Positions 8,647 through 18,064 of a DNA stretch of 64,000 nucleotides are shown here, piece by piece. The notes under the pieces are model-generated. The model saw only the letters and a program-made list of their open reading frames with translations. It had not been told where the DNA came from and did no database searches. The position numbers and the translations under genes are program-made. Source of the DNA: Pseudomonas sihuiensis (GTDB lineage: Bacteria > Pseudomonadota > Gammaproteobacteria > Pseudomonadales > Pseudomonadaceae); NCBI RefSeq assembly GCF_900106015.1, contig NZ_LT629797.1, forward strand, positions 3,844,001 through 3,908,000. The letters run 5' to 3'. Each line of letters starts with the position of its first letter. Positions within the stretch are counted from its first letter, which is position 1.

Positions 8647-10053
8647 ATGACTGAAGCCGCCCTCGCCGCCAACGCCACTGCGCAAGCCCCCGCCGTGATC
8701 GTGCAACTGCTGGAGAAACTCGCCGTACCCTATCAGGTACGCACGGAGCGCCCAGGTCAGCCAAGCGAGGCGCGCCTGCAGGCCGTGCTGGTGGACGACG
8801 CCATCGGTGCCCTGCTGGTGCTCTATCCGCGTAGCCACATGCTCGATCTGTCGCGCCTGGCCGAGCTGACTGGGCGTCAGCTCACGGCGGTCAAGCCGGA
8901 ACGCCTGGAGCGCATGCTCGGCAAGCACAATCTGGCCGCACTGCCCGGTTTGCCGCCGCTGACCAGCTCGCCCTGCCTCTACGAAGAACGCCTGCTGCAG
9001 GTGCCCAGTCTACTGATCGAGTCCGGCCAGCCTGGTGTGTTGCTGGAGATCCCCACCGAGGCCTTCAAGGCGCTGCTGAGCAAGGCCAGCGCAGCGCGTT
9101 TCGGTGAGCCGGTCAGCGCGATCAAACCGAACCTCGATCGCCCGCATGATGACCGTGCGGAAATCACCCAGGCCGTACAGGCCTTTACCGCACGGCGCAT
9201 CCAGCAGCGTCTGGAAGAAACCATCGAGATTCCGCCGCTGCCGGAAACCGCACAGAAGATCATCAAGCTGCGCGTTGACCCCAATGCCACGGTGGACGAC
9301 ATCACCGGCGTGGTCGAAACCGATCCCGCGCTGGCGGCACAGGTGGTCAGCTGGGCAGCCTCGCCCTACTACGCCGCGCCCGGCAAGATTCGCTCGGTGG
9401 AAGATGCCATCGTCCGCGTGCTGGGCTTCGACCTGGTGATCAACCTGGCTCTCGGCCTGGCGCTGGGCAAGACTCTAAGCCTGCCCAAGGATCAGCCGCA
9501 GCACGCCACCCCTTACTGGCAGCAAGCGATCTATACCGCTGCAGTGATCGAGGGCCTGACCCGCGCCATGCCGCGCGCACAGCGCCCGGAAGCCGGCCTG
9601 ACCTACCTGGCCGGTCTGCTGCACAACTTCGGTTACCTGGTCCTGGCGCACGTGTTCCCACCGCACTTCTCGTTGATCTGCCGTCACCTGGAGGTCAACC
9701 CGCACCTACCTGCCGGGCATATCGAGCAGCACCTGCTGGGCATCACCCGCGAGCAGATCGGTGCCTGGCTGATGCGCCACTGGGATATGCCGGAAGAGCT
9801 GTCCAGCGCTCTGCGCTTTCAGCACGATCCGTCCTACGCCGGCGACAGCGCGGCCTTCCCCAATCTGGTGTGCCTGGCGGTCAGCCTGCTGCGCAACCGG
9901 GGTATCGGTGCCGGGCCGCAGAACGAGATTCCTGATGAGCTGTTCGATGCCCTGGGACTGACCCGGGAAAAAGCCGAAGACGCGGTGAGCAAGGTGCTAA
10001 GCGCCGAGGTCGCCTTGCGTGAACTGGCAGCGCAGTTCCAGCAGCCGCACTGA
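8647..10053 (+). CDS. YbaK-like deacylase domain fused to HDOD domain
   Basis: A 468-residue two-part protein. Residues about 10-150 resemble the YbaK/ProX aminoacyl-tRNA deacylase fold (VIVQLLEKLAVPYQV, LTGRQLTAVKPERL). Residues about 195-400 form an HDOD signalling domain (PPLPETAQKIIKLR, DPALAAQVVSWA, ILGFD-like RVLGFDLVINL, LAGLLHNFGYLVL). HDOD domains act in signalling and RNA or DNA regulation and usually lack phosphodiesterase activity. The start at 8647 is supported by the drop of coding character upstream in the recG-overlapping extension. The pairing is known in Pseudomonas, but its function is unclear. Confidence 0.85.
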   Translation: MTEAALAANATAQAPAVIVQLLEKLAVPYQVRTERPGQPSEARLQAVLVDDAIGALLVLYPRSHMLDLSRLAELTGRQLTAVKPERLERMLGKHNLAALPGLPPLTSSPCLYEERLLQVPSLLIESGQPGVLLEIPTEAFKALLSKASAARFGEPVSAIKPNLDRPHDDRAEITQAVQAFTARRIQQRLEETIEIPPLPETAQKIIKLRVDPNATVDDITGVVETDPALAAQVVSWAASPYYAAPGKIRSVEDAIVRVLGFDLVINLALGLALGKTLSLPKDQPQHATPYWQQAIYTAAVIEGLTRAMPRAQRPEAGLTYLAGLLHNFGYLVLAHVFPPHFSLICRHLEVNPHLPAGHIEQHLLGITREQIGAWLMRHWDMPEELSSALRFQHDPSYAGDSAAFPNLVCLAVSLLRNRGIGAGPQNEIPDELFDALGLTREKAEDAVSKVLSAEVALRELAAQFQQPH

Positions 10054-10061
10054 GCGGCTGC
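10041..10061 (+). terminator. Hairpin over the stop of the YbaK-HDOD gene
   Basis: A perfect 8-bp GC stem (GCAGCCGC / GCGGCTGC) has a loop that contains the TGA stop codon. There is no T-run, so it is at best a weak or Rho-assisted terminator. Confidence 0.45.
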
Positions 10062-10168
10062 AGCTCAGGTTCCCACACCCTGCCCCTGAGGCCTTGCCTG
10101 CCGTCTGGCGCAGTTGCTCGCAAGCGGTAGGCTGTTCTCGTTCCTAGCGGCCGGCGTTCCGGGCCGCG

Positions 10169-10921
10169 CTATGGCTTGCCTGCTGCTTGGCGCAGTTGTT
10201 CACGACGTTCAGAGAATAGCTGCGGCACCACTTCCAGGCTGATGGCAAGCAGCTGGCTGACGCTGGGATGCTCGTAGAGCGCCGCATACTCGGCGAGCTG
10301 ATCGCTGGGCATCTGCCGGTAGGCATAGAACATGAAACTTTCCACCGCCAGCTCGCTGGATTGGCGAATGGCGTTCGCTTGCGTCTGCGTCTGCGCCTGC
10401 AGTTCGGCTTCGCTGAGGTTCTCGCCCCGCGCCCTTAGCGCCAGCAATGCCTGGGTCTTGCCGACTTCGTAACGTAGCAGGCTGGCCAGTTCAGTGGTAC
10501 GCGCGGCAGCGTCGAGACGCTTGACCAACTCCAGACGCGCGCCTCGTGGCGGCTGCTCCTGCAGGCGCTGGCGGTATTCAGCCAAGCCTTCGGGTTGCTC
10601 ACCGACGGCGCGCTCGGCAGCGGTGAAACGCTGCGCCAACGGGCTATCGAGACGCTCACGGGCCTGCTCGCCCTGCGCCGCATCGAAGCGGGCAGCGACG
10701 CGCTGGGCCAAGTCCAGACAAAAGACCTCGCCAGCGAAGAGCTGGGCGAGGCGCTTCTGTTCGGTTTCATCCTGGCCACGCTGCACCAACGGCGCACTCT
10801 GTTCGCACAGCAGATGGATACCGGCGAGCTCGAACAACGGTAACAAGGCCTTGGCAGACGCTGGCTCGGCCCGTGCGGTGGTGGTGGCCAGCAATAGCAG
10901 GGGTAACAGGAAAAGACGCAT
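10169..10921 (-). CDS. Exported hypothetical protein
   Basis: A 250-residue protein with a classical signal peptide (MRLFLLPLLLLATTTARA, cleavage after ARA at about residue 18). The mature part is almost entirely helical and rich in Glu, Gln, Ala and Leu, with single cysteines at LLCEQ and EVFCLD. The C-terminal third (SFMFYAYRQMPSDQLAEYAA) recalls DUF2059-type periplasmic proteins, but the match is weak. The start at 10921 has GGAAAG upstream; an ATG 15 bases further up would give a less typical n-region. Function unknown. Confidence 0.75.
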   Translation of the reverse strand: MRLFLLPLLLLATTTARAEPASAKALLPLFELAGIHLLCEQSAPLVQRGQDETEQKRLAQLFAGEVFCLDLAQRVAARFDAAQGEQARERLDSPLAQRFTAAERAVGEQPEGLAEYRQRLQEQPPRGARLELVKRLDAAARTTELASLLRYEVGKTQALLALRARGENLSEAELQAQTQTQANAIRQSSELAVESFMFYAYRQMPSDQLAEYAALYEHPSVSQLLAISLEVVPQLFSERREQLRQAAGKP

Positions 10922-11003
10922 GGTCAGGCTTTCCACAGGGACGTGCCTGGCAGCCTAACCAAAGCGCGGCGTCGCGGCCAGCCGCGACGCGCATCAGTGC
11001 CGA

Positions 11004-11399
11004 TCAGGCGGCCTTTTTCGGCGCCTCGGTCTTCTTCTTCGGCATCAGGTACTTGGTCAGGCCCTGGAACCACATGACCAGCGCCGGGTTGCCCTGGATC
11101 TGGATATCCTTGTTCTGGATGCCCTGCATGAAGGCCAGCTGCTTGTTCTTCGCGGTCATGGTTTCGAAGCCGTAGGCGGCATCCTTGAAGCCAATGGCGA
11201 AGGCCGGATCCGTGGCGGTGCCGCGCTTGCTGGTCACGCGCTGACCGGCCACCGTGAAGTGGCGCGCGACCTTGCCGTCCAGCGTGTGCAGTTGGAAGAC
11301 CATATCGCGACCTTCGAGCTGCTGGCGGAACGCCGGGTTTTCACGACTGGCCTTGGCCATCAGGCGGCCCAGCATCCACAGGAGAAAACGGAATTTCAT
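11004..11399 (-). CDS. Conserved hypothetical, SCP2-like small protein
   Basis: A 131-residue protein with a hydrophobic N-terminus (MKFRFLLWMLGRLM) and a body that looks like a sterol-carrier-protein-2-type lipid-binding fold (DPAFAIGFKDAAYGFETM, IQGNPALVMWFQGLTKYL). It ends in a lysine/proline-rich tail (PKKKTEAPKKAA). The ATG at 11399 is preferred to a TTG two codons upstream. It lies on the same strand as, and 150 bp downstream of, the HU gene. Function not established; the SCP2 suggestion is inference from pattern only. Confidence 0.7.
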   Translation of the reverse strand: MKFRFLLWMLGRLMAKASRENPAFRQQLEGRDMVFQLHTLDGKVARHFTVAGQRVTSKRGTATDPAFAIGFKDAAYGFETMTAKNKQLAFMQGIQNKDIQIQGNPALVMWFQGLTKYLMPKKKTEAPKKAA

Positions 11400-11511
11400 G
11401 CACAAGGCCTCGTGATCGAAGATGATGGCCGCGCATTGTAGTGCTTTTCTTGCAGGACTACAGCCTGTCTAAAGCATGGCTGTATCAGCGAATGTCGCAG
11501 CATGGCTGCGC

Positions 11512-11542
11512 AGGGGGAACCCGGAGCCGAACGGCTCCGGGT
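11512..11542 (-). terminator. Terminator hairpin downstream of the HU gene
   Basis: A 10-bp perfect stem (ACCCGGAGCC / GGCTCCGGGT, 11519-11542) with a 4-base loop lies directly after the HU stop. On the minus strand it is followed by TTCCCCC. The long GC stem makes termination plausible despite the short T-run. Confidence 0.6.
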
Positions 11543-11549
11543 AACGGGC

Positions 11550-11822
11550 TCAGTTGACCGCGTCTTTCAGGGACTTGCCCGGTTTGAAGGCGACGGTGTT
11601 GCTGGCCTTGATCTTCACCGGCTGACCGGTTTGCGGGTTCTTACCAGTACGGGCGCCACGGTGGCGTTGGACGAAAGTACCGAAGCCAACCAGGGTCACA
11701 CTGTCCTTGCGGTTCAGTGCACCGGTGATTTCTTCCAGTACGGCGTTGAGTACACGATTGGCCTGATCCTTGGTCAGATCAGCCTTTTCGGCGATGGCGG
11801 CGGCGAGTTCCGGTTTACGCAT
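11550..11822 (-). CDS. hupB: HU family DNA-binding protein
   Basis: A 90-residue histone-like protein of standard length. The conserved core GFGTFVQRHRGARTGKNPQTG includes the beta-arm that inserts Pro (KNPQTG) into the minor groove, followed by AFKPGKSLKDAVN. HU bends and compacts DNA as a dimer and assists replication, recombination and transcription. The paralogue is not resolved: Pseudomonas carries two or more HU genes, and this one matches the position of the HU gene next to rubB in P. aeruginosa. The symbol is therefore tentative. Confidence 0.88.
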   Translation of the reverse strand: MRKPELAAAIAEKADLTKDQANRVLNAVLEEITGALNRKDSVTLVGFGTFVQRHRGARTGKNPQTGQPVKIKASNTVAFKPGKSLKDAVN

Positions 11823-12010
11823 AAATGCCTCTTTGACGGTTTTTTGTTGTTGTGTCCGTGCTGTCCTTCCAGAACAGCGCCCAAGGCGCCGCAACAGCTC
11901 TGCGCTGCGGCAGACCCTTGGGAGAATGGCATGCCGCATCGCACTGCGCCAGTGTCGCCCGCCACTTTAACCAGGCAATTTCGTGGCGTATCCGACAGAA
12001 CCGCAGGCAA

Positions 12011-13159
12011 TCACGCCAGCAGCGCCGGTAGCTCCTTGTTCAGTGCCAGTTTCTCCTGCACGGCGGCGCCGGTCAGCGCATAACCGAGCAGTGCTCCGGA
12101 AGCCTCGCGGCAGAGCGCCTTGATGTCGCTGCCGCTGCCTTCGACCGTCCATTCGCCCTGGCTGCCACGCGGTGGCGGCGAGACCACCAGCGGGCATACC
12201 GGCGTCTTTACCGTCACCGGCATCGGCCCATAGCTGACCGCCGTCGGCTCACCAGCCAGGGTCTTGGCCAGCGCCCGGGCACAGGCCATCAGCGGCATGA
12301 CGTAGAGCAGGTTGAGGCCGTCGACCTCGGCGCAGTCGCCCAGGGCGTAGATATTGGCGTGCGAGGTACGCAACTGGCGGTCGACCATCACGCCACGGTT
12401 GATGTCGAGACCGGCCGCCGCAGCGAGCGCGGTGCGTGGGCGCAGGCCGACTGCGGAGACCACCGCGTCGCACGCAATCAGGCGGCCATCGGACAGCGTC
12501 GCCTGCAGCGCCTCACCCTGACGGTCGAGACTGGCCAGCACCGGGCCGAGATGAAAACGTACGCCCAGACCTTCCAGGCCAGCTTGTACGGCAGAGGCCG
12601 CTGCCGGATGCAGCAGGCCCGGCATCACCTGCTCACAGGGCGCCAGCAGCTCTACCTCATAGCCGCCGGCACTGAGGTCGTTGGCGAACTCGCAACCAAT
12701 CAGCCCGGCGCCGAGGATCAATACCCGACGTTTGCCGGCCACGGCGCTGCGAAAGCGCGCGTAGTCTTCCAGGTCATTGATCGGGAACACCGCGTCCTGG
12801 GCATCGCCCTCTACCGGCACACGAATCGGCTCGGCACCCCAGGCCAGTACCAGGTCGCGATATGGCACGGCTTCCTCACCGATCCACAAGCGCTTGTGAC
12901 CCGGGTCGATTCCGGTGATGCGGGTATGGGTGCGAATTTCCGCGTTGAGCTGCTCGGCCATGGCGCCGGCTTCGGCCATGGCCAGGCCGTCGGCATCCTT
13001 GTTCTTGCCAAAGCCAGTGGACAGCATCGGCTTGGAATAGGAGCGGCCGTCGTCAGCAGTGATCAGCAGCAAGGGCGTCTGGGTGTCGAGCTTGCGCCAC
13101 TCCTTGGCCAGGTTGTAGCCGGCCAGGCCGGTGCCGACGATGACGACTGGTGCACTCAT
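12011..13159 (-). CDS. rubB: Rubredoxin-NAD(+) reductase
   Basis: A 382-residue flavoprotein that passes electrons from NADH to rubredoxin, for alkane hydroxylation or oxidative-stress defence. The FAD-binding Rossmann motif [13 protein letters not shown] is at residues 5-17, the NAD-binding motif [13 protein letters not shown] near residue 150, and the second FAD contact ALGDCAEV near residue 275. The start MSAPVVIV at 13159 is preferred because a longer frame lacks a good ribosome site; GGAAAGAGCGC precedes it. No rubredoxin gene is adjacent, unlike P. aeruginosa. The length matches RubB. Confidence 0.9.
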   Translation of the reverse strand: MSAPVVIVGTGLAGYNLAKEWRKLDTQTPLLLITADDGRSYSKPMLSTGFGKNKDADGLAMAEAGAMAEQLNAEIRTHTRITGIDPGHKRLWIGEEAVPYRDLVLAWGAEPIRVPVEGDAQDAVFPINDLEDYARFRSAVAGKRRVLILGAGLIGCEFANDLSAGGYEVELLAPCEQVMPGLLHPAAASAVQAGLEGLGVRFHLGPVLASLDRQGEALQATLSDGRLIACDAVVSAVGLRPRTALAAAAGLDINRGVMVDRQLRTSHANIYALGDCAEVDGLNLLYVMPLMACARALAKTLAGEPTAVSYGPMPVTVKTPVCPLVVSPPPRGSQGEWTVEGSGSDIKALCREASGALLGYALTGAAVQEKLALNKELPALLA

Positions 13160-13310
13160 GCGCTCTTTCCTCACAATAAAAACGACGCGACGACCCACCG
13201 GCCGCCTCCCGAGATAGCGGGATCACACCCTACTGGATCGGGCAAGCGCAGGCCAGATGAGGTTCAGTCAGCCATTCGCTGGTTGGGGAAAGATGCAATG
13301 CGCGAATCAA

Positions 13311-13335
13311 AGCAGACCGCCTGGCATGCAGGCGG
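13311..13335 (-). terminator. Terminator of the outer-membrane protein gene
   Basis: A 7-bp GC stem (CCGCCTG 13317-13323 / CAGGCGG 13329-13335) lies 12 bp past the stop codon. Read on the minus strand it is followed by TCTGCTTTGATT, moderately T-rich. A single intrinsic terminator is likely. Confidence 0.6.
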
Positions 13336-13347
13336 CCTGGGAGGCGC

Positions 13348-14103
13348 TTAGAACGCCAGGCCTACGCGCAGGCCGACTTGCTCCTGCTTGAGCTTGCTGC
13401 GCTCGGCGATGGCGCTGTTGCTGTCGAGCTCATAGCGGGTCTGGGTGTAGTACAGGCTGGTGCTGATCGGCAGGTTGTTGATGCCCTTGTTCCATAGCAT
13501 GGTCAGCTCGCCGTACGGATTGACCTTGTCCTTGAGGTCCACGGAGTCGCTATCGCCATCGACCTTCAGGCGCGCTTCGGAGTTGATCGAGTAGCGCGCA
13601 CCCACTTCCAGGCGCAGGGTGTAGTCCGGCGTCAGGTAGTTGTAGCCGAGCCCGGCCTTGGCGAAGGGCGACTTGCTGGTCAGCTTGACGTTGCTGTCGA
13701 GCGGGCCGACGTCGTCCTGTTCGATGCGACCCCAGTCGTAACCACCACCGACGATCACGTCGACATAGTTGTTGGTGCTCAATGCGGCGCGCAGGCCGAG
13801 GTCGATATCGGCACGCGCGGACTTGTATTCCACATCGTCCTTGTCACGGTATTGGCCTTCGATCCCCGCCTGGTAGATGAAGCCTTCCTGCCCGGTCAGC
13901 TTGTTACCGAAGTGGTAGAACAGGCCGCCTTGGTTGAGGCGCTCCTTGTCGCTTTCATCGTCCACGGTGAGCTTGTACTGGTTGTGCGAAGCGATGACAC
14001 CGAAGGTCGAGATGGGGTCGGTGACCGAGTCTGCATAGGCCTGCGAGGCGCCCGCCAGGCACAGGGCGAGTGTTGCTTTGGGGGTTATGCTGGACAGCTG
14101 CAT
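13348..14103 (-). CDS. Outer-membrane beta-barrel protein
   Basis: A 251-residue exported protein. The signal peptide (MQLSSITPKATLALCLAGASQAYA) ends near residue 24. The mature chain has many short alternating segments ending in aromatic residues, and the final residues VGLRVGLAF end in phenylalanine, the classic BamA recognition C-terminus. It looks like a small OmpW/OprG- or DUF481-sized barrel, but no exact family can be fixed. The gene stands alone between hairpins at both sides. No rubredoxin motif is present here although the locus lies next to rubB. Confidence 0.82.
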   Translation of the reverse strand: MQLSSITPKATLALCLAGASQAYADSVTDPISTFGVIASHNQYKLTVDDESDKERLNQGGLFYHFGNKLTGQEGFIYQAGIEGQYRDKDDVEYKSARADIDLGLRAALSTNNYVDVIVGGGYDWGRIEQDDVGPLDSNVKLTSKSPFAKAGLGYNYLTPDYTLRLEVGARYSINSEARLKVDGDSDSVDLKDKVNPYGELTMLWNKGINNLPISTSLYYTQTRYELDSNSAIAERSKLKQEQVGLRVGLAF

Positions 14104-14216
14104 GACGATTTCCTTGGCAATTAGTGAATACGCCGCCCCGGAGGTGGGACGCAAGTACCTAGACTGTCGATGCAGAGAGTGATTCGGCAAACCTGATGAA
14201 CGGTCGCGAAACTGAA

Positions 14217-14235
14217 CAGGCCCTGAACGGGCCTG
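14217..14235 (-). terminator. Hairpin downstream of the CNNM/CBS gene
   Basis: A 7-bp GC stem (CAGGCCC / GGGCCTG) with a 5-base loop lies between the outer-membrane protein start and the stop of the CNNM/CBS gene. On the minus strand TTCAGTTTC follows. It probably ends the upstream (higher-coordinate) transcript. Confidence 0.5.
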
Positions 14236-14265
14236 GATTTGGCGAGAAAAACCTGACCGGATGGC

Positions 14266-14287
14266 CAGCCATTTTTGGCTGTTTTTT
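14266..14287 (+). terminator. Plus-strand terminator-like hairpin
   Basis: CAGCCA / TGGCTG followed by six T on the plus strand is a textbook Rho-independent signal. However, both flanking genes are on the minus strand. It may stop antisense transcription into the CNNM/CBS gene. Confidence 0.45.
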
Positions 14288-14310
14288 GCAGAACGGGACG
14301 CCCGGTGAAT

Positions 14311-15651
14311 TCAGTCCAGCTTGACCACTTTGGCCAGGACTACCTTGGGCCCCTTCATCTTCTTGACGATGATGCGCAGACCATCGGTTTCCAGCACCTC
14401 CTCTTCGTCAGGCATGCGCTTGAGGGTCTCGTAGATCAACCCGGCCAACGTCTCGGCCTCGATATGGTCGAGGTCGACACCGAGCAGGCGTTCGACCTTG
14501 GCCAGCGGCGTGTCGCCGCGCACCAGCAGCTTGCCCGGCTGGTAGGCGAGGATGCCGCGCTCGGCCTTGCGGTGTTCGTCCTGAATATCGCCGACCAGCG
14601 CCTCGAGCACGTCCTCCATGGTCAGGTAGCCGATCACCTTGCCGTCGGCCTCCTCGACCAGGGCGAAGTGCGCGCCGCCCTGACGGAACTGCTCGAGCAG
14701 CTGCGACAGCGGCATGTGCCGGCTGACGCGTTCCAGCGGGTGCATCAGATCCGCCAACTTGAGCGCTGACGGCAGCATCTCCAGCAGCGACAGGTGCAGC
14801 AGCAGGTCCTTGATATGCAGCACGCCGACGAACTCGCCCTTGCTCTCGTCGAAGATCGGGTAGCGGCTGTACTTGTGCCGGCGGAAGGTGGTGAACACCT
14901 GATCCAGGCTGGCGTTGAGCTCCAGGAAGACCAGGTCCTCGCGCGAGTTGGCCCAGTCCACCACCTCCAGCTCACCCAGCTCGACAGCCGAAGCCAGCAC
15001 CCGCAGGTCCTGGTCGTTGTCGCTGGTGGCACGGCTGGAATGCAGGATCAGCTTGAGCTCTTCGCGGCTGTAGTGATGCTCGTGGTGCGGCCCCGGCTCG
15101 CCCTGTCCGGCGATGCGCAGGATGGCGTTGGCACTGGCGTTGAGCACGAAGATCGCCGGGTACATCAGCCAGTAGAAGACGTACAGCGGCGCTGCCGTCC
15201 ACAGCGACAGCAGTTCCGGTTTACGAATCGCCCAGGACTTGGGTGCCAGCTCGCCGATGACGATGTGCAGGTAGGAGATGATCGAGAACGCAGTGAAGAA
15301 AGCGATACCGTGAATCAGCTTGGGTGACTCCACGCCAACTGCCACCAGCAGCGGTGTCAGCAGCTCGGCGAAGGCAGGCTCACCGACCCAGCCAAGCCCC
15401 AGCGAAGCCAGGGTGATGCCCAGCTGACAGGCCGAGAGGTAGGCGTCCATCTGGTTGTGTACGGTGCGCAGGATGTGTCCGCGCCAACCGTGGGCATCGG
15501 CCAGGGCATCGACCTTGGTCGCGCGCAGGCGCACGATGGCGAACTCCGCTGCGACGAAGAAGCCGTTGAGCAGGACCAGAAACAAGGCGAACAGCATGAG
15601 GCCGAAATCGGCGAAGTAATCGGGAGCAGGAAGACTCGTGGAGGGGTCCAT
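14311..15651 (-). CDS. CNNM/CorC-type transporter with CBS domains (hemolysin family)
   Basis: A 446-residue membrane protein. The N-terminal DUF21 transmembrane domain (about residues 15-200, with LNGFFVAAEFAIVRLR and LGITLASLGLGWVGEPA) is followed by a CBS pair (about 215-340, YSRYPIFDESKGEFVGVLHI, VIGYLTMEDVLEALVG) and a C-terminal CorC/HlyC domain. Bacterial CNNM/CorC proteins act in magnesium homeostasis; the old name hemolysin is not supported functionally. The order CNNM gene, phoR, phoB is as I recall it in P. aeruginosa. The protein is full length. Confidence 0.9.
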   Translation of the reverse strand: MDPSTSLPAPDYFADFGLMLFALFLVLLNGFFVAAEFAIVRLRATKVDALADAHGWRGHILRTVHNQMDAYLSACQLGITLASLGLGWVGEPAFAELLTPLLVAVGVESPKLIHGIAFFTAFSIISYLHIVIGELAPKSWAIRKPELLSLWTAAPLYVFYWLMYPAIFVLNASANAILRIAGQGEPGPHHEHHYSREELKLILHSSRATSDNDQDLRVLASAVELGELEVVDWANSREDLVFLELNASLDQVFTTFRRHKYSRYPIFDESKGEFVGVLHIKDLLLHLSLLEMLPSALKLADLMHPLERVSRHMPLSQLLEQFRQGGAHFALVEEADGKVIGYLTMEDVLEALVGDIQDEHRKAERGILAYQPGKLLVRGDTPLAKVERLLGVDLDHIEAETLAGLIYETLKRMPDEEEVLETDGLRIIVKKMKGPKVVLAKVVKLD

Positions 15652-15713
15652 GAAGGTTCGGATTGGCCAAAGATCGCTAGAGGTTGGAGCTTCGCCGCGG
15701 CGAATGCAAGCAC

Positions 15714-17033
15714 TCAGCGCACGCGCTGCACCACCTGCGCCGGGGCGAAATGGCAGGTGAAGGTGCTGCCCTTACCAGGAACGCTGCTGATCTCCAGATT
15801 GCCACGGTGACGCAGCAGCACATGCTTGACGATAGCCAGCCCCAACCCGGTGCCACCGGTATTGCTGGCACGGCTCGAATCGACCCGGTAGAAGCGCTCG
15901 GTCAGGCGCGGCAAGTGCTTGGCCTCGATGCCCATACCGGTATCGCTGACCGACAGGTGCGCGCCCTTCTCGTCAGACCACCAGCGAATACGGATGTCAC
16001 CTCCGGCCGGGGTGTACTTCACAGCATTGAACACCAGGTTGGAGAAGGCGCTGCGCAGCTCGGCCTCACTGCCCTTGAGCTTCAGATGCGGATCGGCCTC
16101 CAGGCTGATGCGATGCTGTTGCTCACCCGACAATGCCTGGGCATCGTTCTTGATCGACAGCAGCATCAGGTCGGCCGCCACAGGCTGGTTGTCCGACGGG
16201 TAATCGGTGGCTTCCAGCTTGGCCAACAGGAGCAGATCGTTGAGCAGGGTCTGCATGCGCGCGCCCTGTTGCTGCATCTGCTGCAATGCGCGCAGCCAGC
16301 GCGGATTGACCGCCTCGACGTTGTCCAAGAGCGTCTCCAGATAACCGGCGATCACCGTCAACGGCGTGCGCAGCTCGTGGGAGACGTTGGCGACGAAGTC
16401 CTTGCGCATCTGTTCCAGCTGATACAGACGGGTAACGTCACGCACCAGCAACAGGTGCTCGCGATTGCCGTAGCGGGTGATATGGAACTGCAAGCGGCGG
16501 CGATCGTTGATCGGTGAAGGAATCTCCAGGGCATCGGCATAGTTGCCACGCTCGAAGTAATCCTTGAAACGCGGGTCGCGCACCAGGTTGGCCAGTTGCT
16601 GGCCGCTGTCTTGCGGCGTCTTCAGGCCCAGCAGGGTTTCGGCTGCGCGGTTCCACCATTCCAGGTTGCCCTGGCTGTCGAGCATCACCACGGCGTCCTT
16701 GAGGGCGGCAGTGGACTCCTGCACGCGGTCGATCACCGCCTGCAAGCGGCCACGCGCCTTCTGGTTACGCCGTTGCAGGTGGTAGATGCTGTCGAACACC
16801 TCGCCCCACAGGCCGTAACCATCCGGTGGTGGCTCGTCAGGTTTGTGCTCGCGCAGCCATTTGTGCAGACGCAGCAGTTGGCTGAGGGTCCAGCCCAGAT
16901 GAATGGCCAGGCCACAGGCCAGCACCCAGGCATATTCACCGGTGATGAAACCGAGCAGCAGGCAGACACCAACCAACAGCAACAGGCGGCGCACCACGGC
17001 ACCACGCCAGTCTTGATTCACGATGGAGCGCAT
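15714..17033 (-). CDS. phoR: Phosphate regulon sensor histidine kinase PhoR
   Basis: A 439-residue inner-membrane kinase. Two N-terminal hydrophobic segments (residues about 14-45) are followed by a PhoR linker, a PAS domain (LKDAVVMLDSQGNLEWWN), a HisKA domain with the phosphorylated His at about residue 219 (NVSHELRTPLTV) and an HATPase domain (FNAVKYTPAG, DTGMGIEA, GTGLGLAIVKH). It controls PhoB in response to Pi through PstSCAB/PhoU. It lies 42 bp after phoB on the same strand. The start at 17033 is a choice; a GTG four codons in is possible. Confidence 0.96.
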   Translation of the reverse strand: MRSIVNQDWRGAVVRRLLLLVGVCLLLGFITGEYAWVLACGLAIHLGWTLSQLLRLHKWLREHKPDEPPPDGYGLWGEVFDSIYHLQRRNQKARGRLQAVIDRVQESTAALKDAVVMLDSQGNLEWWNRAAETLLGLKTPQDSGQQLANLVRDPRFKDYFERGNYADALEIPSPINDRRRLQFHITRYGNREHLLLVRDVTRLYQLEQMRKDFVANVSHELRTPLTVIAGYLETLLDNVEAVNPRWLRALQQMQQQGARMQTLLNDLLLLAKLEATDYPSDNQPVAADLMLLSIKNDAQALSGEQQHRISLEADPHLKLKGSEAELRSAFSNLVFNAVKYTPAGGDIRIRWWSDEKGAHLSVSDTGMGIEAKHLPRLTERFYRVDSSRASNTGGTGLGLAIVKHVLLRHRGNLEISSVPGKGSTFTCHFAPAQVVQRVR

Positions 17034-17075
17034 CCTTGTCAGAAGAACGTGGGCGCAGAAACACCGCGCTAGCGA

Positions 17076-17765
<690 letters not shown>

Positions 17766-17815
17766 GGTCCTGCCTCGGTTCGTTCAACTGTCTGCGCGCA
17801 TTAGATAACGGAATT

Positions 17816-17833
17816 ATTGCAGGTATGTGACAC
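17816..17833 (-). promoter_or_regulatory. Likely Pho box upstream of phoB
   Basis: Read on the minus strand, two 7-mers GTGTCAC and CTGCAAT are separated by four bases (ATAC). This is the spacing of the Pho box CTGTCAT-N4-CTGTCAT, with five of seven matches in each half. It lies about 50 bp upstream of the phoB start, where PhoB autoregulation is expected. The 299-bp gap to the next gene otherwise holds nothing I recognise. Confidence 0.5.
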
Positions 17834-18064
17834 GGAGTTATCGGCTGCCGCCATGGCCGCGAAAAACACCGAACATTTGCGCCGCGGGCCTCGTCTAAAC
17901 TGGTTGAGGCTGCCGCCAATCCGGGGCGGCCTGGAGCCTGGCGCAGGACCCCATAGGCACTTATGGGAGTTCGTGGCTCCTTCCGTCCTGTATCGCTGTG
18001 ACCTCCAGTCTTGCTCCCAGCTGCCGCCAGGCTGTCGCTGTTCATTCCGAGGAGAGGCTAAAAA

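Noticed and set aside
13160..13347. Search for a rubredoxin gene upstream of rubB
   Set aside because: No open frame with paired CxxC motifs on either strand.
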